From: Nosema muscidifuracis
Lineage: Eukaryota; Microsporidia; Nosematidae
Reading direction: 5' to 3'
Length of the DNA: 64,000 bases
Assembly (NCBI GenBank): GCA_028335825.1
Contig: JAIOKI010000025.1
Coordinates: 124,001-188,000, forward strand
A model generated the notes under the pieces. That model saw only the letters and a list, made by a program, of their open reading frames with translations, was not told the origin of the DNA and searched no databases. Positions 1 through 11,970 of the stretch are shown one piece after another; position 1 is the stretch's first letter; each line of letters begins with the position of its first letter. Made by a program: the position numbers and the translations under genes.

Positions 1-1060
1 TTTACAAATGATTTACATTTTTATATGCAGAAAGAAGATTGCATAATTTGGATATTGTTTACAACTATTATGAATTATATAATCATTATGAACATATATT
101 ACAGCAGCTCTTTTAGTGTTTGTCTTTTTCTTTCGTTTACAGCAATCACTATCAGTCTTCTGTTAAATATTCTTTCTATCATCCAAAAATCCTAAACGCC
201 TTCTGTGGTATTTGACTTTTATAAATTTACTTTTGCTTATTTCTACTTATATATTTAGTCCACCTATTTTTTCTTGTTAGTTAATCTGTATTTTTCAATG
301 CTAGATATCACTTTTGTACACCATACATATCTCTAAGAAATATTTAAAAAGTCACAAATTACTGTTTGTTTTGCATTTACGGACCATGATTTAATAATTA
401 GTAATATTTTTATAATTGTAAATTATTTATATAAAAACCATTTTTATAATTATTTTTTATGACATCTATATAAAAACCATTTGTATACATTTTACAATAT
501 GAAACATATCTACAACATGTTTTAAATTATTAATAAACGAAGATAATATTTCTATTAATTTTTCTTTTCTACTATTATTAGAAACACTACTAATGTTTCT
601 ATGCATACTATTTTCATGTGTTTTTGAAGATAGAATCATTTTTTTCATTTTTAACTATTACTCTATAATGTTATCTTTCATTAGATTTTTGTTTTCATCA
701 AACAGACAGCATTCATTTCGCAAGAGTTCCAATTTTTTGATTTTATTAATATAGCTCTATAAAGTAGGGTAGCATAACATCTTGAAAGTTCATCTGCAAT
801 AACATTATTCTTATTTTAAATATATTTTATTTTATAGTCAAATTTATTTCAATAATCTCGATGTGTCTTTTTAATTCTCATACAAATATTTTCTACTAAT
901 TGTAACAACATCTGTGACATCCTTTGGATAATAATCTTGAACTCTATTAAGAATAAAACGATCTCCTGTATTCCTTTTCTATAATTATACAATTTAATTT
1001 CAAGAGTCAAATTATTTTGTTTTCTTGGGTTAACACACTTCATAAATTATGATCAGTTAA
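1..1060 (-). mobile_element. Ty3/gypsy LTR retrotransposon relic (RNase H/integrase part)
   Basis: Reading the minus strand, a patch near 690-860 resembles the end of a Ty3/gypsy RNase H domain, with a VIADELSR-type motif. The sequence downstream (about 60-660) is compatible with the start of integrase but is too decayed to name with confidence. No long open frame survives and no terminal repeats were recognised. It is an old, broken fossil with many breaks, and the element probably continues beyond the left window edge. Confidence 0.5.
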
Positions 1061-1079
1061 TTTCTTTTACCTTCTGTCT

Positions 1080-2095
1080 TCACTTTTAAAAAAATAAATA
1101 ACTAAAAATATAATATTACAAAATTTATTAATTATTAAAATGTAAAAAGTCTAACATTTACTCATTTAAAGTTTCTTCAATAAGTAGTTTAAATCTAACA
1201 GCATAATTTTTTGTAACAAAATTTATTGAAGTATCATTTCCTCTCATCTTTCTTTTATAACAAACTACATACCCTCAATAGTTTGGTTATGTACACCGGC
1301 GTCTGTATCAACAAAAATCTTAATAATTTACATTTTTGTATCGAAAACCTAAATAAACACATATTATTTCAATTTATATAACCTTGCCGCATGTTTATTA
1401 AAATAGTTGTACAAGGTGCAATTTTTTCCGAATAATTTCAATCAGTGTATTTCACGAACGATCTTCGATGATTTAGAAAAAAAGTATGCGCAACTATCTT
1501 ACACCACATCACTAATTGCCCAAATGGTAATCAAGAAATTTGCATCGCTTATACTTGTTTTGCACCAAAACAATTTCATCTGTTTCAACAATACATCCTT
1601 CACCATCAATTTGCTGTGAAAGAATAAATGTTAATAAAAAGTCAACCCCTAATTTATCAAAACTAGCAAAACAATTTGTTATCATTAGTGAGACAACAGA
1701 TAATTCCATGGCTAATAATAGATCTTAATTATCTTTTTGCCGTTCACCCAATAAAACACAAGTTCTTTACGCTTAGATATGCATGATAAAAAACTTACTT
1801 GAGTAAACTGAAGTTATTCGACATTTTTTGTTACACCTAAGATAATAAAATTATTTATGTGTGCATCATTGGAACCTTCAAAAATTTTTATTCTAATATG
1901 AATTCTATCAATTATTCTTCATCATAAATAATCTTTTCAATTCGGGAATTTTCATTTTTGAGAATATAAAATTATTTATTTTTTCAAAAAGAAGGAAGAG
2001 AGCAAAGAAATTAAACCTTTTAATTATACCTTGCTTAATTATTATGGCAATGTCTATTAAATATTTTAAAATAACGATACATTTGATTTTCAAAT
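1080..2095 (-). mobile_element. Merlin/ISXO2-type DNA transposon relic
   Basis: The minus strand at about 1512-1640 encodes GEGCIVETDEIV followed by KYKR, which matches the ISXO2-like transposase signature (G-G-E-G...VEiDEs...K.nRG) that contains the first catalytic acidic residues. Further 5' on the minus strand (about 1700-2090) and 3' (about 1100-1450) the sequence aligns by eye with the relic at 39.89-40.89 kb, including a shared stretch around 'taatattacaaaatttattaa'. The frame is interrupted in several places, so the gene is dead. Merlin elements are known in microsporidia. I could not define terminal inverted repeats. Confidence 0.65.
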
Positions 2096-2399
2096 ATCAA
2101 ATTTAATTTATTTTCTATTTTTTGATATTTCAATTAATAATTCATCAGATTTTGTTAAATAATAATCTGAAATTAATTTAATTTTTTTTCTCTTTTTAGA
2201 TAGTCTAATGTATTTTAGATCTATAGATATTTTAATATTACAACATTCAATCAAATATGATAATTTAAATTAAAACAAATAATTATCTACGAGATAATTG
2301 TTCTTTTTATATAATATAATTTTATATGAAGTAATAATCTAATTAAATAGTTGATATTTTTTCTTGTAAGAATATTAACAAAAAACTTTTATAAAATTC

Positions 2400-5300
2400 A
2401 TTTTGTACAACAAATCATCAATAATATTTATACTTTTTATTATACATAAAATTATGAAGAATGAAAACAACAAATCTGAAGAAAAGAAACATGAACAAAA
2501 AACAATTAGAAACAATAATAAAGAAGTAAATATACAGCAAATCATTACACCACAGATTTATATAAACTTGAATGACCGAATATTTTCTTTTAAAGCGTTA
2601 CTGATAATGGTTGACATTCCACAGCAACTATGGTTCTCAGTATTTCTCAAGATGATTCTGAACATATTCGACCGAATGCCTAGAGGAAGGTGGAAGCTAG
2701 CGATAGAAGTATTTTTTAAAAAATCCAATGTGGTCATCTAAATGGATACAATGAAGGGCTAAAAAACTATATAGGAGAATTTACACACAAGCGAGCACTT
2801 TAATGCGGAAGAAACTACTAAAGAATGAAAAAATAAGACAATTTCTAGAAGAAGCATATATATGCGATAATGAAAGGCAATTAAAGATAAGGACTTATTT
2901 TAATAATTAGATAATTCGATTAAAAGGCAAGTAGTAGACGAAAAAACCTAAAATATAACCTAGATATTGAGTTGAAAGAAATATTAATAGATCCTTTGTA
3001 GAATACATTAGAAGTTATTCACCAGAAATGTATCTGATGCATCAAAAATACGCGAAAACGTTAAAAGTACTTACAAAAGAATAAAACACAAGACTAAATT
3101 AAAATCTAATTAATATAATAATATCGAAAGTAAAATAAGCCCTTATGTAGGAGAACTTGAGATAATTACGAAGACAAATTAATAGACAATCAATATAGGA
3201 GAGAAATTAAAAATAAAAGAAAAATTATAAAAATTGATATGATGAGAATCTTTTAAATTTACTATGTGTTGATCTTAAAAAGAATTTGGATAATTTAATC
3301 TATCGCAGAAATTCTATCAAAATATAGAACAAGTAGAACAGAAGAATATTAGGATACATATGATAAAGTTTCTATATTTTTGAGCACAATGTGAAATAAG
3401 AAATAAGATGAAAACAGAGAAGAATATAGCTAATGTCCTAGCGAATTTTTACCGAAAGAAGACCTATAAATAAAAAGTTTAGTAACTAGATAAAAATTTA
3501 AAAAAAATTGTCAAGAATTTTCTTGACTGGAATGTTGCACAGATTTAGACAGCGTATTTAACTTATTTATTAAAACTATGAATCCATTACATACAAATTT
3601 ATTTGAATTATAAAAGAATATTGATTAGAAGGAATCGAAAGTGATAAACAATAGGCATATACATGATTAACTTTTTGGATTGAAAAAAAATAAAACACCT
3701 GAAGGCTTGAAATTTGACTAATTATCTGCATGTCAAACATCTAAAAATTAATGACTAAAATAATACAAATATAACTTAAAGTAAAGATATAATTTTAGAG
3801 AGCAAACTATGGATATTACGGAAATTTCAAGGTGTAAAGAACAGGCGATGAATAATATAAATCTAATAAAAAGTACGATAATAATTTTTAATTTTTTGAA
3901 TTAACGTTAAACAAGCAATTGAATCAATCGATTACGATTATATTTTACGATGTGTAGAGAGACCGATTTTTACATAATGAATCCTATGATTAGTTTCACT
4001 CAAAGATGGAAGTTTAAACTATTATATAATAACGAGTAAGTTCATGAAATGAAAATAGATAAGTGATGGCTTATCTTCCTTATTTTTGTAACAATAGTAG
4101 ACCTATTGAGCAAGAGATTAAATGACATAGTTCTAAAGATTCAGATACCCACAAAATAAAATAAAAGTTATAATATCAGTGATCTGTTTATAGATAAATT
4201 TAAAATATTAGAAATTATAGAAAAAGTACTTAAATTTATATCAAAGAAATCAAGAGATTTTAGAGGAGTATAAGTAAAATGAAGCCTAGTAAGTCTGCTT
4301 CAAACTCTTTGTTATTCATTTCAGAGCAGTGATGATTGTTAATAACAACGACTTTAAGTACTCAGAAATCATTGAAACTGGCTGCTATAAACCCTCGGTA
4401 AAGAATTGGATTTTAATAATAGAAAAAAGTTTATGTACTATGAAAATCCTTGCTAACTAAAACTAACCTAATGAAAAGCATTAAAAAAATATTTGATTTC
4501 TTTAATGACGTATTGCATAGGTCTACTATATATAGAACCTACGAAGTTCTAATGCTTGAAATATTATATTTTACCTATAAAAAAAATAGTTAGATGCTTA
4601 GCCCGTGTAGAACCAAAGATAAGAAAATATTTTTAGTTTTGAAAACTCACAAAATACATACAACAGAATATTTGCTATCTTAAAATTAACAAGGATTAAG
4701 AGACACTCATTGGGAAAAATGCAAGGTTCATAAAAATATGGTTTTAAGGATTCCAGCCTTATAAAACTTGAAGAAGCTCGGAAGACAAGATTAAATAACG
4801 AAATCAACAATAATTTATTAAAATCAAGTCAGATGAGCCAGTATAAATTAAGGAACTATAATTTCGATCAACAAAAAAAACAATACGACCATAAATATAG
4901 CCAAATATTGTTTTTTACATGATAGAAATATCTTTTTTAATAATTCAGGAAACTTCCAAAATTGTAAGCAAGCTAATATAAAAATAGACCACATGATATC
5001 TATATGTGAAAAAGATGAAAGAATACGATTATATAAGAAGATACAACGAGATTATAAAAATTTATACATTTGCTCATGTGCAAAAAATACAATGTAGATC
5101 CTTCAAGAATGCTATTAGAAGTCATTCAGTACAACAGATCGTCGCAAATAAATATGCAAAGATAAGAATAGACATTTCAATAAAGACATACATCAAAGTA
5201 AAATATAATAAACACTCACATAGTAGTCAACAATAATAGAGAAAGAGGTAAATTTACATGATAATCTTTAACAAATTCTAGATTGTAAACTGAGAAAATA

Positions 5301-5560
5301 TGACTTACCATTCAAGGAAATTTCTTTAAAAGTAAAATAGTTTCACAACATATAACAAGAAAACAACGAAGTTCAATGCTAAATACAAGATGAATCTGGT
5401 ACAAATCTGCGAATAATAGCTTATGCAATATAAATTACGCTAAAGAAGACTTTAAAGAGCATTTCACTGAAAATAGTTGCGTAGGATAATTGACAGTATA
5501 AGAGAAGCTAACTAGTAACTATGAGATGCGGAAGGTAGAAAATGCAATAAATATATATTC
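2400..5560 (+). mobile_element. Decayed R4/Dong-like LINE (reverse transcriptase relic)
   Basis: Plus-strand frames between about 3.68 and 4.75 kb carry weak but ordered reverse transcriptase signatures. There is a K-N-K-T-P-E-G block (about 3690), a block like AIESIDYDYILRC (about 3915, the 'AFDSIDHdyllrcL' motif), a patch like DLLSKRLND (about 4095, where R4/Dong RTs have 'SPLLFvla.dPLSkrLN') and a later YSEIIETGCYKPS patch (about 4355, compare 'YKYLGI.E...kps'). The open stretches at 2403-2741 and 5006-5236 lie inside the element, but their roles are unknown. No complete ORF remains; stops and frameshifts are frequent throughout. The clade is inferred from motif wording, not from a tree. 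Element ends are approximate. Confidence 0.5.
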
Positions 5561-5564
5561 ATTT

Positions 5565-6472
5565 GAAGGAGTTTTATAAATGTTAAAAATAGCCCAAAAT
5601 GAATGAAGAATCATATATAAAATTGCTGTCACTTTAGAAATTTCCTTGTAGTTTATTTTGTATTCTTCGAGAATATATATAAAGTGTTCCTTAATACTTT
5701 TATTTTTAGTGTTATTTTTGTTTTTTCTTTATTTAATTAGTTCCAACAAATTAATAAAGTCAAACAATGAATTAATCAACCATATTAATACATGGATTTT
5801 TATTTTATAACTTGTCTAAGATTTATATTATAATTATTCAAAGATAATAATTTAGATTTAAATTTTTATTCTTTCAACTTTTTAACTTAAAAGGAATAGA
5901 AATCTAAAAACCAAAGATAATATAAAATAAAAATGTCATTGAATAACAAACACTTTTATCAAAACAAGACAGTATTTACACTTGATTAGATTTTATTTAT
6001 GTACTTAATTATAATTGTTGGGATAAGACATCCTCATCGCACGCTGTTACTTTTAAGATATATTTCTAGACAGTGTCTTCTATTTTATATAAAAATCTTC
6101 ATATATTTATTCATGAAACAGTTACGAAACTATTTCAAGTGTAAGTTTTGAATGTTGAATTCAAACACAAATATAACACATTCAAAAAATTATTATTATT
6201 CGTCTCTATGATTAAAGCTTAAGATCTTTTTAGATATATTTTACAAAATCAAATCATCAATAAACGTAAATTTTGAAATTCAAAAAATTTATCTATTTTT
6301 TAACCCCTTATAATAAAAGTATAATATATAATAATGCAAATGCATAAGATATTTAGGACAACATAATATTGCTTAAAAAGAGTCAATATATGTGAAATTA
6401 TAATTTAATTTTAACTTGGATATATTTGCATAATATTATTTTAATAAAAAACAAGAATAATTTAAATATAAT
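5565..6472. other. AT-rich spacer with one dispersed repeat
   Basis: No coding potential or RNA gene is visible in these roughly 900 bases. The only structure is the dispersed repeat at 5740-5965, listed separately. Confidence 0.6.
5740..5965 (+). repeat. Dispersed AT-rich repeat, copy 1
   Basis: About 200 bp here align by eye with 47540-47770 in the same orientation. Shared blocks include 'aatgaatta.tcaac.atattaatacat', 'attttata' and 'aataataat.ta.attta.att.ttattct'. No coding is seen. It might be an LTR or a small non-autonomous element; its ends are not defined. Confidence 0.45.
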
Positions 6473-6524
6473 TGTTATGATTTATAAGTTAAGGGTTATT
6501 TATTAAAAATATTTATTTACAACA
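6473..6524 (-). repeat. 52-bp terminal direct repeat (LTR-like), 3' copy
   Basis: Begins TGTTATGATTTATAA and ends in ACA on the plus strand, which gives TG...CA termini on the element strand. It matches 7791-7842 at all but a few positions. It directly follows the RNase H end of the Ty3/gypsy fragment. Confidence 0.6.
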
Positions 6525-7790
6525 TTCTTCCTATAAATCAATAAACCTCTTTTATCCACATCCTTAATCTTGTATTTTAGTGCATCTTTACTAATTATAT
6601 TTACTTCTTCGCGTGAAATTCTGCTTAATGCATCCACATGCGGAATTTCAGCCCCCTTCCTGTATTCTAATTCAAAGCTAAAGATCTGTATTCTTTCTAT
6701 CCAGCGTTCGATCCGTGCTGATTGTATTATTCCTCTTTCATTGAAAGCTTTTAGAGCTTTGTGGTCTGTAATTAATTTAAATTCTCTTCCAAGTAAAAAG
6801 TACTTAAAGTGCTCCATCTCTCACAGTGCAGCCAACATCTCTTTTTCACTAGTTGAATAATTCCTTTCCGCGTTTCCAAGTTTTCTTGAGGCAAAAGCAA
6901 CAGGCAGTACGCTTCCGTTAAATTCTTGACACAATACCGCTCCAACTCCTACATTGGAAGCATCCGTTTCTAAAATAAAGTTTTTTTAAAATCCGGCTTA
7001 TGTAAGACCGTTTCGCCTAGTAGTTCATTCTTAGTCTCTAGAAAGCGTTTTCACAGTTATCACACCAAATGTAAGCGACATTCTTGCGAGTCAGATTGAG
7101 CAACGGTTCTTGAATTGTCGCACAACCACGTATGAACTTTCTATAATAGTTGACTATCCCTAAAAATCGTTTTACTTCATCAGAATTTGTCGGTATTGGA
7201 TAATTTTCAATAGTCTCTTTGTTGTCAATACAAGGAGATATTTTATCTTTTTTCATTCTTACCACATACAAGTCATCTCCTATAGCATCAACCTCTTTTA
7301 ACTTTTCAGACATAGCTTTAGTAAATTTTTTTCTCTCCACAGATATCTAGTCGAATTTCGGTCTTATTTTTTAATAAGCCTTTTTTTGCTATTTCTAAAA
7401 TCATATCTTCCTTCAATTTTAGCTGCTTCTCATATATTTCCATGCCTTTAAAATAGTCCACAGCTGTTTCAATTCTTTTTTGCTTCTTTTCCGAGAAATC
7501 TCTAAGGGATATCGTCATTCCAAAGGTTTCAATTGCCTTTTCTTTTCATAAATCATACTTAATTTCATTGAGCTTCTTTAATCTAAATTCGTCTTGATGC
7601 CATCTAATTAGGTCATTTTCTGCACTACATAAAATATTACTCAGTTTCTTTTCATTCGACATTTTTGAAAATTTCAAATCATATTCTCTTCTGGTCAAGT
7701 CCATTTCAAGATTCTTACTGGATATCTTATTCAATCTTGATATCATTTCTTTAAACTTATCATTATCATCATGCTTTTTGTTCTTCATCA

Positions 7791-7842
7791 TGTTATGATT
7801 TATAAATTAAGAGTTATTTATTTAAAATATTTATCTACAGCA
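7791..7842 (-). repeat. 52-bp terminal direct repeat (LTR-like), 5' copy
   Basis: Second copy of the 52-bp TG...CA repeat, immediately upstream of the gag/leader-like frame on the minus strand. Fifty-two base pairs is far below the usual LTR length of a hundred or more, so this may be only the remnant or the edge of an LTR. No target-site duplication was seen outside the pair. Confidence 0.6.
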
Positions 7843-8115
7843 CTAAGAAATACAAAGTTTGAAATTTAATTTTCAAATATTTTCGACTCCAATAGATAAA
7901 GTCATTCGTTCCGAGAACGGAAAAGCTTTAGCATTCTTTTATGAATTTCATATATTTGATCAATATCTTCAGAATTATGCCTTCTTTCAATATGAAAGAT
8001 ATTTGGAAGAAACATATGATTCTAATTATATATAGTAATATATCTTTATAAACTTCATAATGATAATTTCTTCTATTTATTAAATTCGAAAAAATATTCT
8101 AACTGAAATCTGACC

Positions 8116-8147
8116 TGTTAACATAATTTTGGTTTAATAATATAACA
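8116..8147. repeat. Short direct repeat A (32 bp)
   Basis: TGTTAACATAATTTTGG...TATAACA. It matches 8713-8746 apart from two single-base length differences. It bounds the gag-like fragment. Confidence 0.6.
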
Positions 8148-8712
8148 TCTCCCTCCAGACGGATAGTCTCAATCAACAAATAAATTATCGTCATTCATTC
8201 TCCTTAAATCACAATTTCTTTTCTATATCCTCTTTTCTCTCTAACTTTGGAGTCACTACTATTCTCTGATTTAAATTCCCTTTATTCCCGTATTTGTTCT
8301 TCATTTACCTTTCATAAATAGATTACCCTAGTAACACAGCCTACTTTATCACAGTATAAACACCTGAAGCTCGTTCTCCTATTTTCTCTCGTATTAGTTT
8401 TCAATGCTTCTTTATAGTCTACACCACCGTTCTAGTTATCTCCTTGAACTTTTTTCTCTTTTATCTTTCTCCTCCATTTCTATAATTTGCATAATCATCT
8501 TTTTCCTAATTTCATTTATTTCCCCACCTTACTTGTATTTCTGATAATAAAATTTTTCAAATTCTCTCAAAAATCTCTCTTCTCCAGCTTTCTTTTCCAA
8601 CCCTATATAACTATAACGTATACGTAATATTCTTCAGTTCCTATAAAAGTAACCTGACCTCTTGGTTACAGTCATCGCTTGAAAATTCAGTTTTTAGTAT
8701 CCCCCATATTAT

Positions 8713-8746
8713 TGTTTAACATAATTTTGGGTTTAATAATATAACA
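8713..8746. repeat. Short direct repeat A' (34 bp)
   Basis: TGTTTAACATAATTTTGGG...TATAACA, partner of 8116-8147, in direct orientation. Confidence 0.6.
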
Positions 8747-11520
8747 CATTCTTCTAAATTCATAAAAGAATCCAGGCTATTTTATTTAAATAGTTTTGAA
8801 TAAATTAAAATGTGTAAAAACTACCAATAAGTGAAGATTTAGAAATGCAGAATGTAAATTTTACTTGTTCATTCGTTTTTAAATTTGTTGTATTTATTTG
8901 TCATAAGATGGAGTAAGAATTATTCCAATTGTTTAATTTAAAATTAGATAGAGGCTTAAGTATTTAAAATAAATATAAGATGGCTTGTGGTGTAATTCTC
9001 AGATATGCTGTTTGTTCCGAGATTGAACTATAAAGAACTGATACATGATTTCTCGACTTTCACTGGTATGTATATATTATAATTAAATTTATTTAATTTC
9101 TCCTGTCTCCTCTTATGGCATCCGCTTCTCTTCCTTAGCTATTTATGTTTTAGAATCGATTAATTAAAGAAATAATAAATAATGAACCTCATAAAAAATA
9201 TTCTCTCAATTGAAATTTACTATTTTCGCATTAAAATACACGATTAATTTTCAATTAACTACAGCATCACTCTTGATAAATTAAAAGTAATTATTAATCA
9301 ATTAGATAAATTATATTGATTATGTGGTAATAATAATACATTTCTCTTATATCATCTTAAAAACGTTTAAAATAAATTTCTCTATCTATATATATTTTAT
9401 ATCAAATAAAAGTTTAAGATATCTTTCTTGCACGGTCTAATTATAATAACATTCTTCTCATCTTTTAATTTTTTTGATTAACCGATAAAAACTATATTTG
9501 ATGGTTCTGAATACGTAGTCACTAATATTCTATAGAGCCAAACATTGGCTGAAAACAGCAAATGATATTTGAAAAAAAATTAAAATATTGATTTGAAAGC
9601 GCTTTAAAGACATCCGTAAGATTAATTAATGATTCTTTGATAAGCAAATCTTAAAAATGATTTTATTTGATAAAAAGAACTAATTAGTTAAATTTTACTA
9701 TACATTAAAATTAAAAGAAATAAATATAATTGACGAATTTTTAATTTTCTATCGATATACTGCGCCAATAAAAAAGACCTGAAATACAAATATAAAACTA
9801 TTTTTAATTAGCTCTTAAATATTGAGGTATAGAACTCATTGATATTTTTATTTATAATTTTAAAAAGTTCTTTAAGTTGTAAAACTATTGTTTCATAATA
9901 CTGCTGAAACAGAAAGAAACTCGTGAGGATCTTTTATAAAGCTAAAATTATGATATAGAAACAAAACGATTGTTTTATCTATTGTTTATAAAATTATATT
10001 TCGGTCTAATATTAAATTCTCAATTTATTATAATTTATCTCATATACATCATGCTTTTTAGGCCCATAATAGAAATTTGTTATATCGAACTTAACTATAT
10101 AACAATGTTTAAAATGTATTATAATGATAAAGTTATAATAGAATTAAAAAGTATTATTGTAGCTATTTTGAATAAAATTCTTTATCATTACAACTTAATG
10201 CTCAGCTTATAAGAGAACAACTCATAAGGACAAGTAAATTAATAGCCGAGTTATATTAAACATGAGTTTAGAACTACTGGTAATGATATCAGACTACTTA
10301 AAAAACATTCTAGACTATTAGCTTATGTATAGATAAATACCAGATGTACCTAACAAAATTTCTTCTCAAATATTTAATTAAATCGGTTCTATAGAGTTCA
10401 TTGGGACTGATTATCACACGACCTTGAGTTTAATAATTTTCTCAGTATCATGTTTGCCTAATTATAGTGTTGATTAGCTTAAAAACTTTATAAATACTTT
10501 ATCTACTTTTTCTTAAATACTTAAAATACACATAGAGCTTTCTGAATAACATATATGAAATTATTCTAATAATGTTCTACCTCAGAAGAGTTTAAATTTA
10601 CCTTTAAGTAATAATAATTTTTTTAACTATATTTACATATAAAATAATTTCTGTTTGTTATGAGCTTATTCCAAATGTGTTTTAAACTAGCCTCTACCTA
10701 CTTCCATAAAGTGATTGTTGTTAATTTTTTATTGGTTTAATGTTTACGTTCTTCCTAAGTTTAATGTCTTTGAGTGATTCTAAATTTTATATTTGAAATT
10801 TATTTATAAAATTGTAATTAAAATAGATTAGCAATATTTGTAAAAACGATCTCCCTGAGATTTCATATAGGTGTATTATTGCTCTTATTCAGTAATTCTT
10901 TGTCTCATGTTATATATAAATCATGAGTCAATAAATCAACAACTACATCAGTAAATTACTGATGTGACTTTTTCATTATACACTTGATGCTTTTGTATTG
11001 ATAGAGGAAGTCTCAGTACACATTTAAGGCTTTACTTTAGCAATATTTATTGCTACGATAATTTGTTCGACACTCTTTTGATTATTCAAAATAATCATCT
11101 AGAAATAAAAAAATAATAAGTACCTTTGATACATATGGTGGCATAATTTTTACTTAGAAATATATTTTATAAAGTTGATATGTTTATAAAAGAATAAAAT
11201 AAAAATGAAGAGTTAAATATGAATTAAGTGAATATTTTGGAATAGAAATAAGCTATAGAGATGTATTTATTAAAGAGTATGGTAAATGTCAATCTATAAG
11301 AGAAGAGATTTTGGATCTTGCGATCCTAATGTCCTGTTTCATATCGTTCAGTTTTAATACTTATGTAATGATTTAATACCATAAGGATAAATATTATAGA
11401 AATATATAACATTCTATAAAAAATTATGTTTAGTCGAAAATTTGATTAATAGATAAATTTAATGGACTTAATAATTTCTCTAATACTTCATATTTGTAAG
11501 TATCGATAAATAAGAAAAAA
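8747..11520. other. AT-rich region, no recognisable gene
   Basis: Short open stretches exist (for example 9970-10212, mostly I, L, Y and N codons) but they show no motif, and their composition is what random AT-rich DNA gives. No tRNA-like cloverleaf or terminal repeat was recognised. It is probably transposon debris too decayed to name. Confidence 0.6.
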
Positions 11521-11529
11521 ATCTAAAAT

Positions 11530-11970
11530 GTTTATTTTATCTCTACATCTTACTTATTTTTTTTACTAAAACTTTCTACATTCTGGGTATGCACACCAGT
11601 TATAGAATCCACAAGCCTGTATTTATGAGTGATTATTGAATGATTAATCTTTTCTATTAATCTATATGTATTATGCTTCCAGACTTATAACGCTTTCAAT
11701 TATAAGTATCAAAGCATCAGATGATTTGTGCATATTCATTTTCCAGAACTTACCTTTATCTATCATAGTCAATGATTATCCTTGTCTTTTTGAACTTCTA
11801 TTTCTATGAGACTTAAAATTATAATTAAATTGGTCTCATCTATTTAGACATTTTTATTTATTTCGACTAGTTTTATAGGCTTCACTATATTAAATTATTC
11901 TTTTTATTCTTCTTATGACATTTCTGCCAACTCAAACAAAATCAAATATATAAGACTGTTAGTTTTTAAC
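11530..11970 (-). mobile_element. Merlin/ISXO2-like transposase C-terminal relic
   Basis: The minus strand at about 11575-11650 gives a block like YRLVDSITGVHTQNVESF. This matches the C-terminal ISXO2/Merlin motif (NHS..FvdP.TGaHTQ.iE..W...K) that contains the last catalytic acidic residue. Upstream (about 11690-11720) a DALILIIESVI-like block fits the preceding region. The frame is interrupted several times. The wording differs from the relics at 1.1 and 39.9 kb, where the motif reads T.tYaNTQTIES, so this may be a second Merlin subfamily. Confidence 0.5.

Larger units (their letters stand above)
6473..7842 (-). mobile_element. Ty3/gypsy fragment bounded by 52-bp TG...CA repeats
   Basis: Minus-strand pieces carry, in the usual order, a gag/leader-like charged region (about 7500-7790), the end of reverse transcriptase with FLGIVNYYRKFIRG (about 7040-7340) and RNase H with ITDHKALKAF and HVDALSRIS (6503-6817). 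The element is short (about 1.37 kb) and lacks a recognisable integrase, so it looks like a deletion derivative. It is a broken fossil with several breaks, though these motifs are better preserved than in neighbouring relics, which suggests a younger age. Nearly identical 52-bp direct repeats lie at its two ends. Its 5' part resembles the plus-strand relic near 46.49 kb. Confidence 0.75.
8116..8746 (-). mobile_element. Ty3/gypsy gag-like fragment bounded by 32-34-bp repeats
   Basis: The minus strand near 8325-8385 encodes a degenerate retroviral-type zinc knuckle (FRCLYCDKVGCVTR), the nucleic-acid-binding motif of gag proteins. The fragment is bounded by short direct repeats at 8116-8147 and 8713-8746, both TG...CA (TGTTaACATAATTTT...). 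It has the same orientation as the pol fragment at 6473-7842 and lies on its gag side, so both may derive from one element rearranged by recombination. It is broken and old. Confidence 0.5.

Noticed and set aside
1407-1728. Plus-strand frames at 1407-1619 and 1540-1728
   Set aside because: They overlap the minus-strand Merlin transposase relic and show no motif.
9970-10212. 80-residue hydrophobic frame, possible membrane protein
   Set aside because: Composition is dominated by AT-rich codons, with no upstream CCC signal and no recognisable family.
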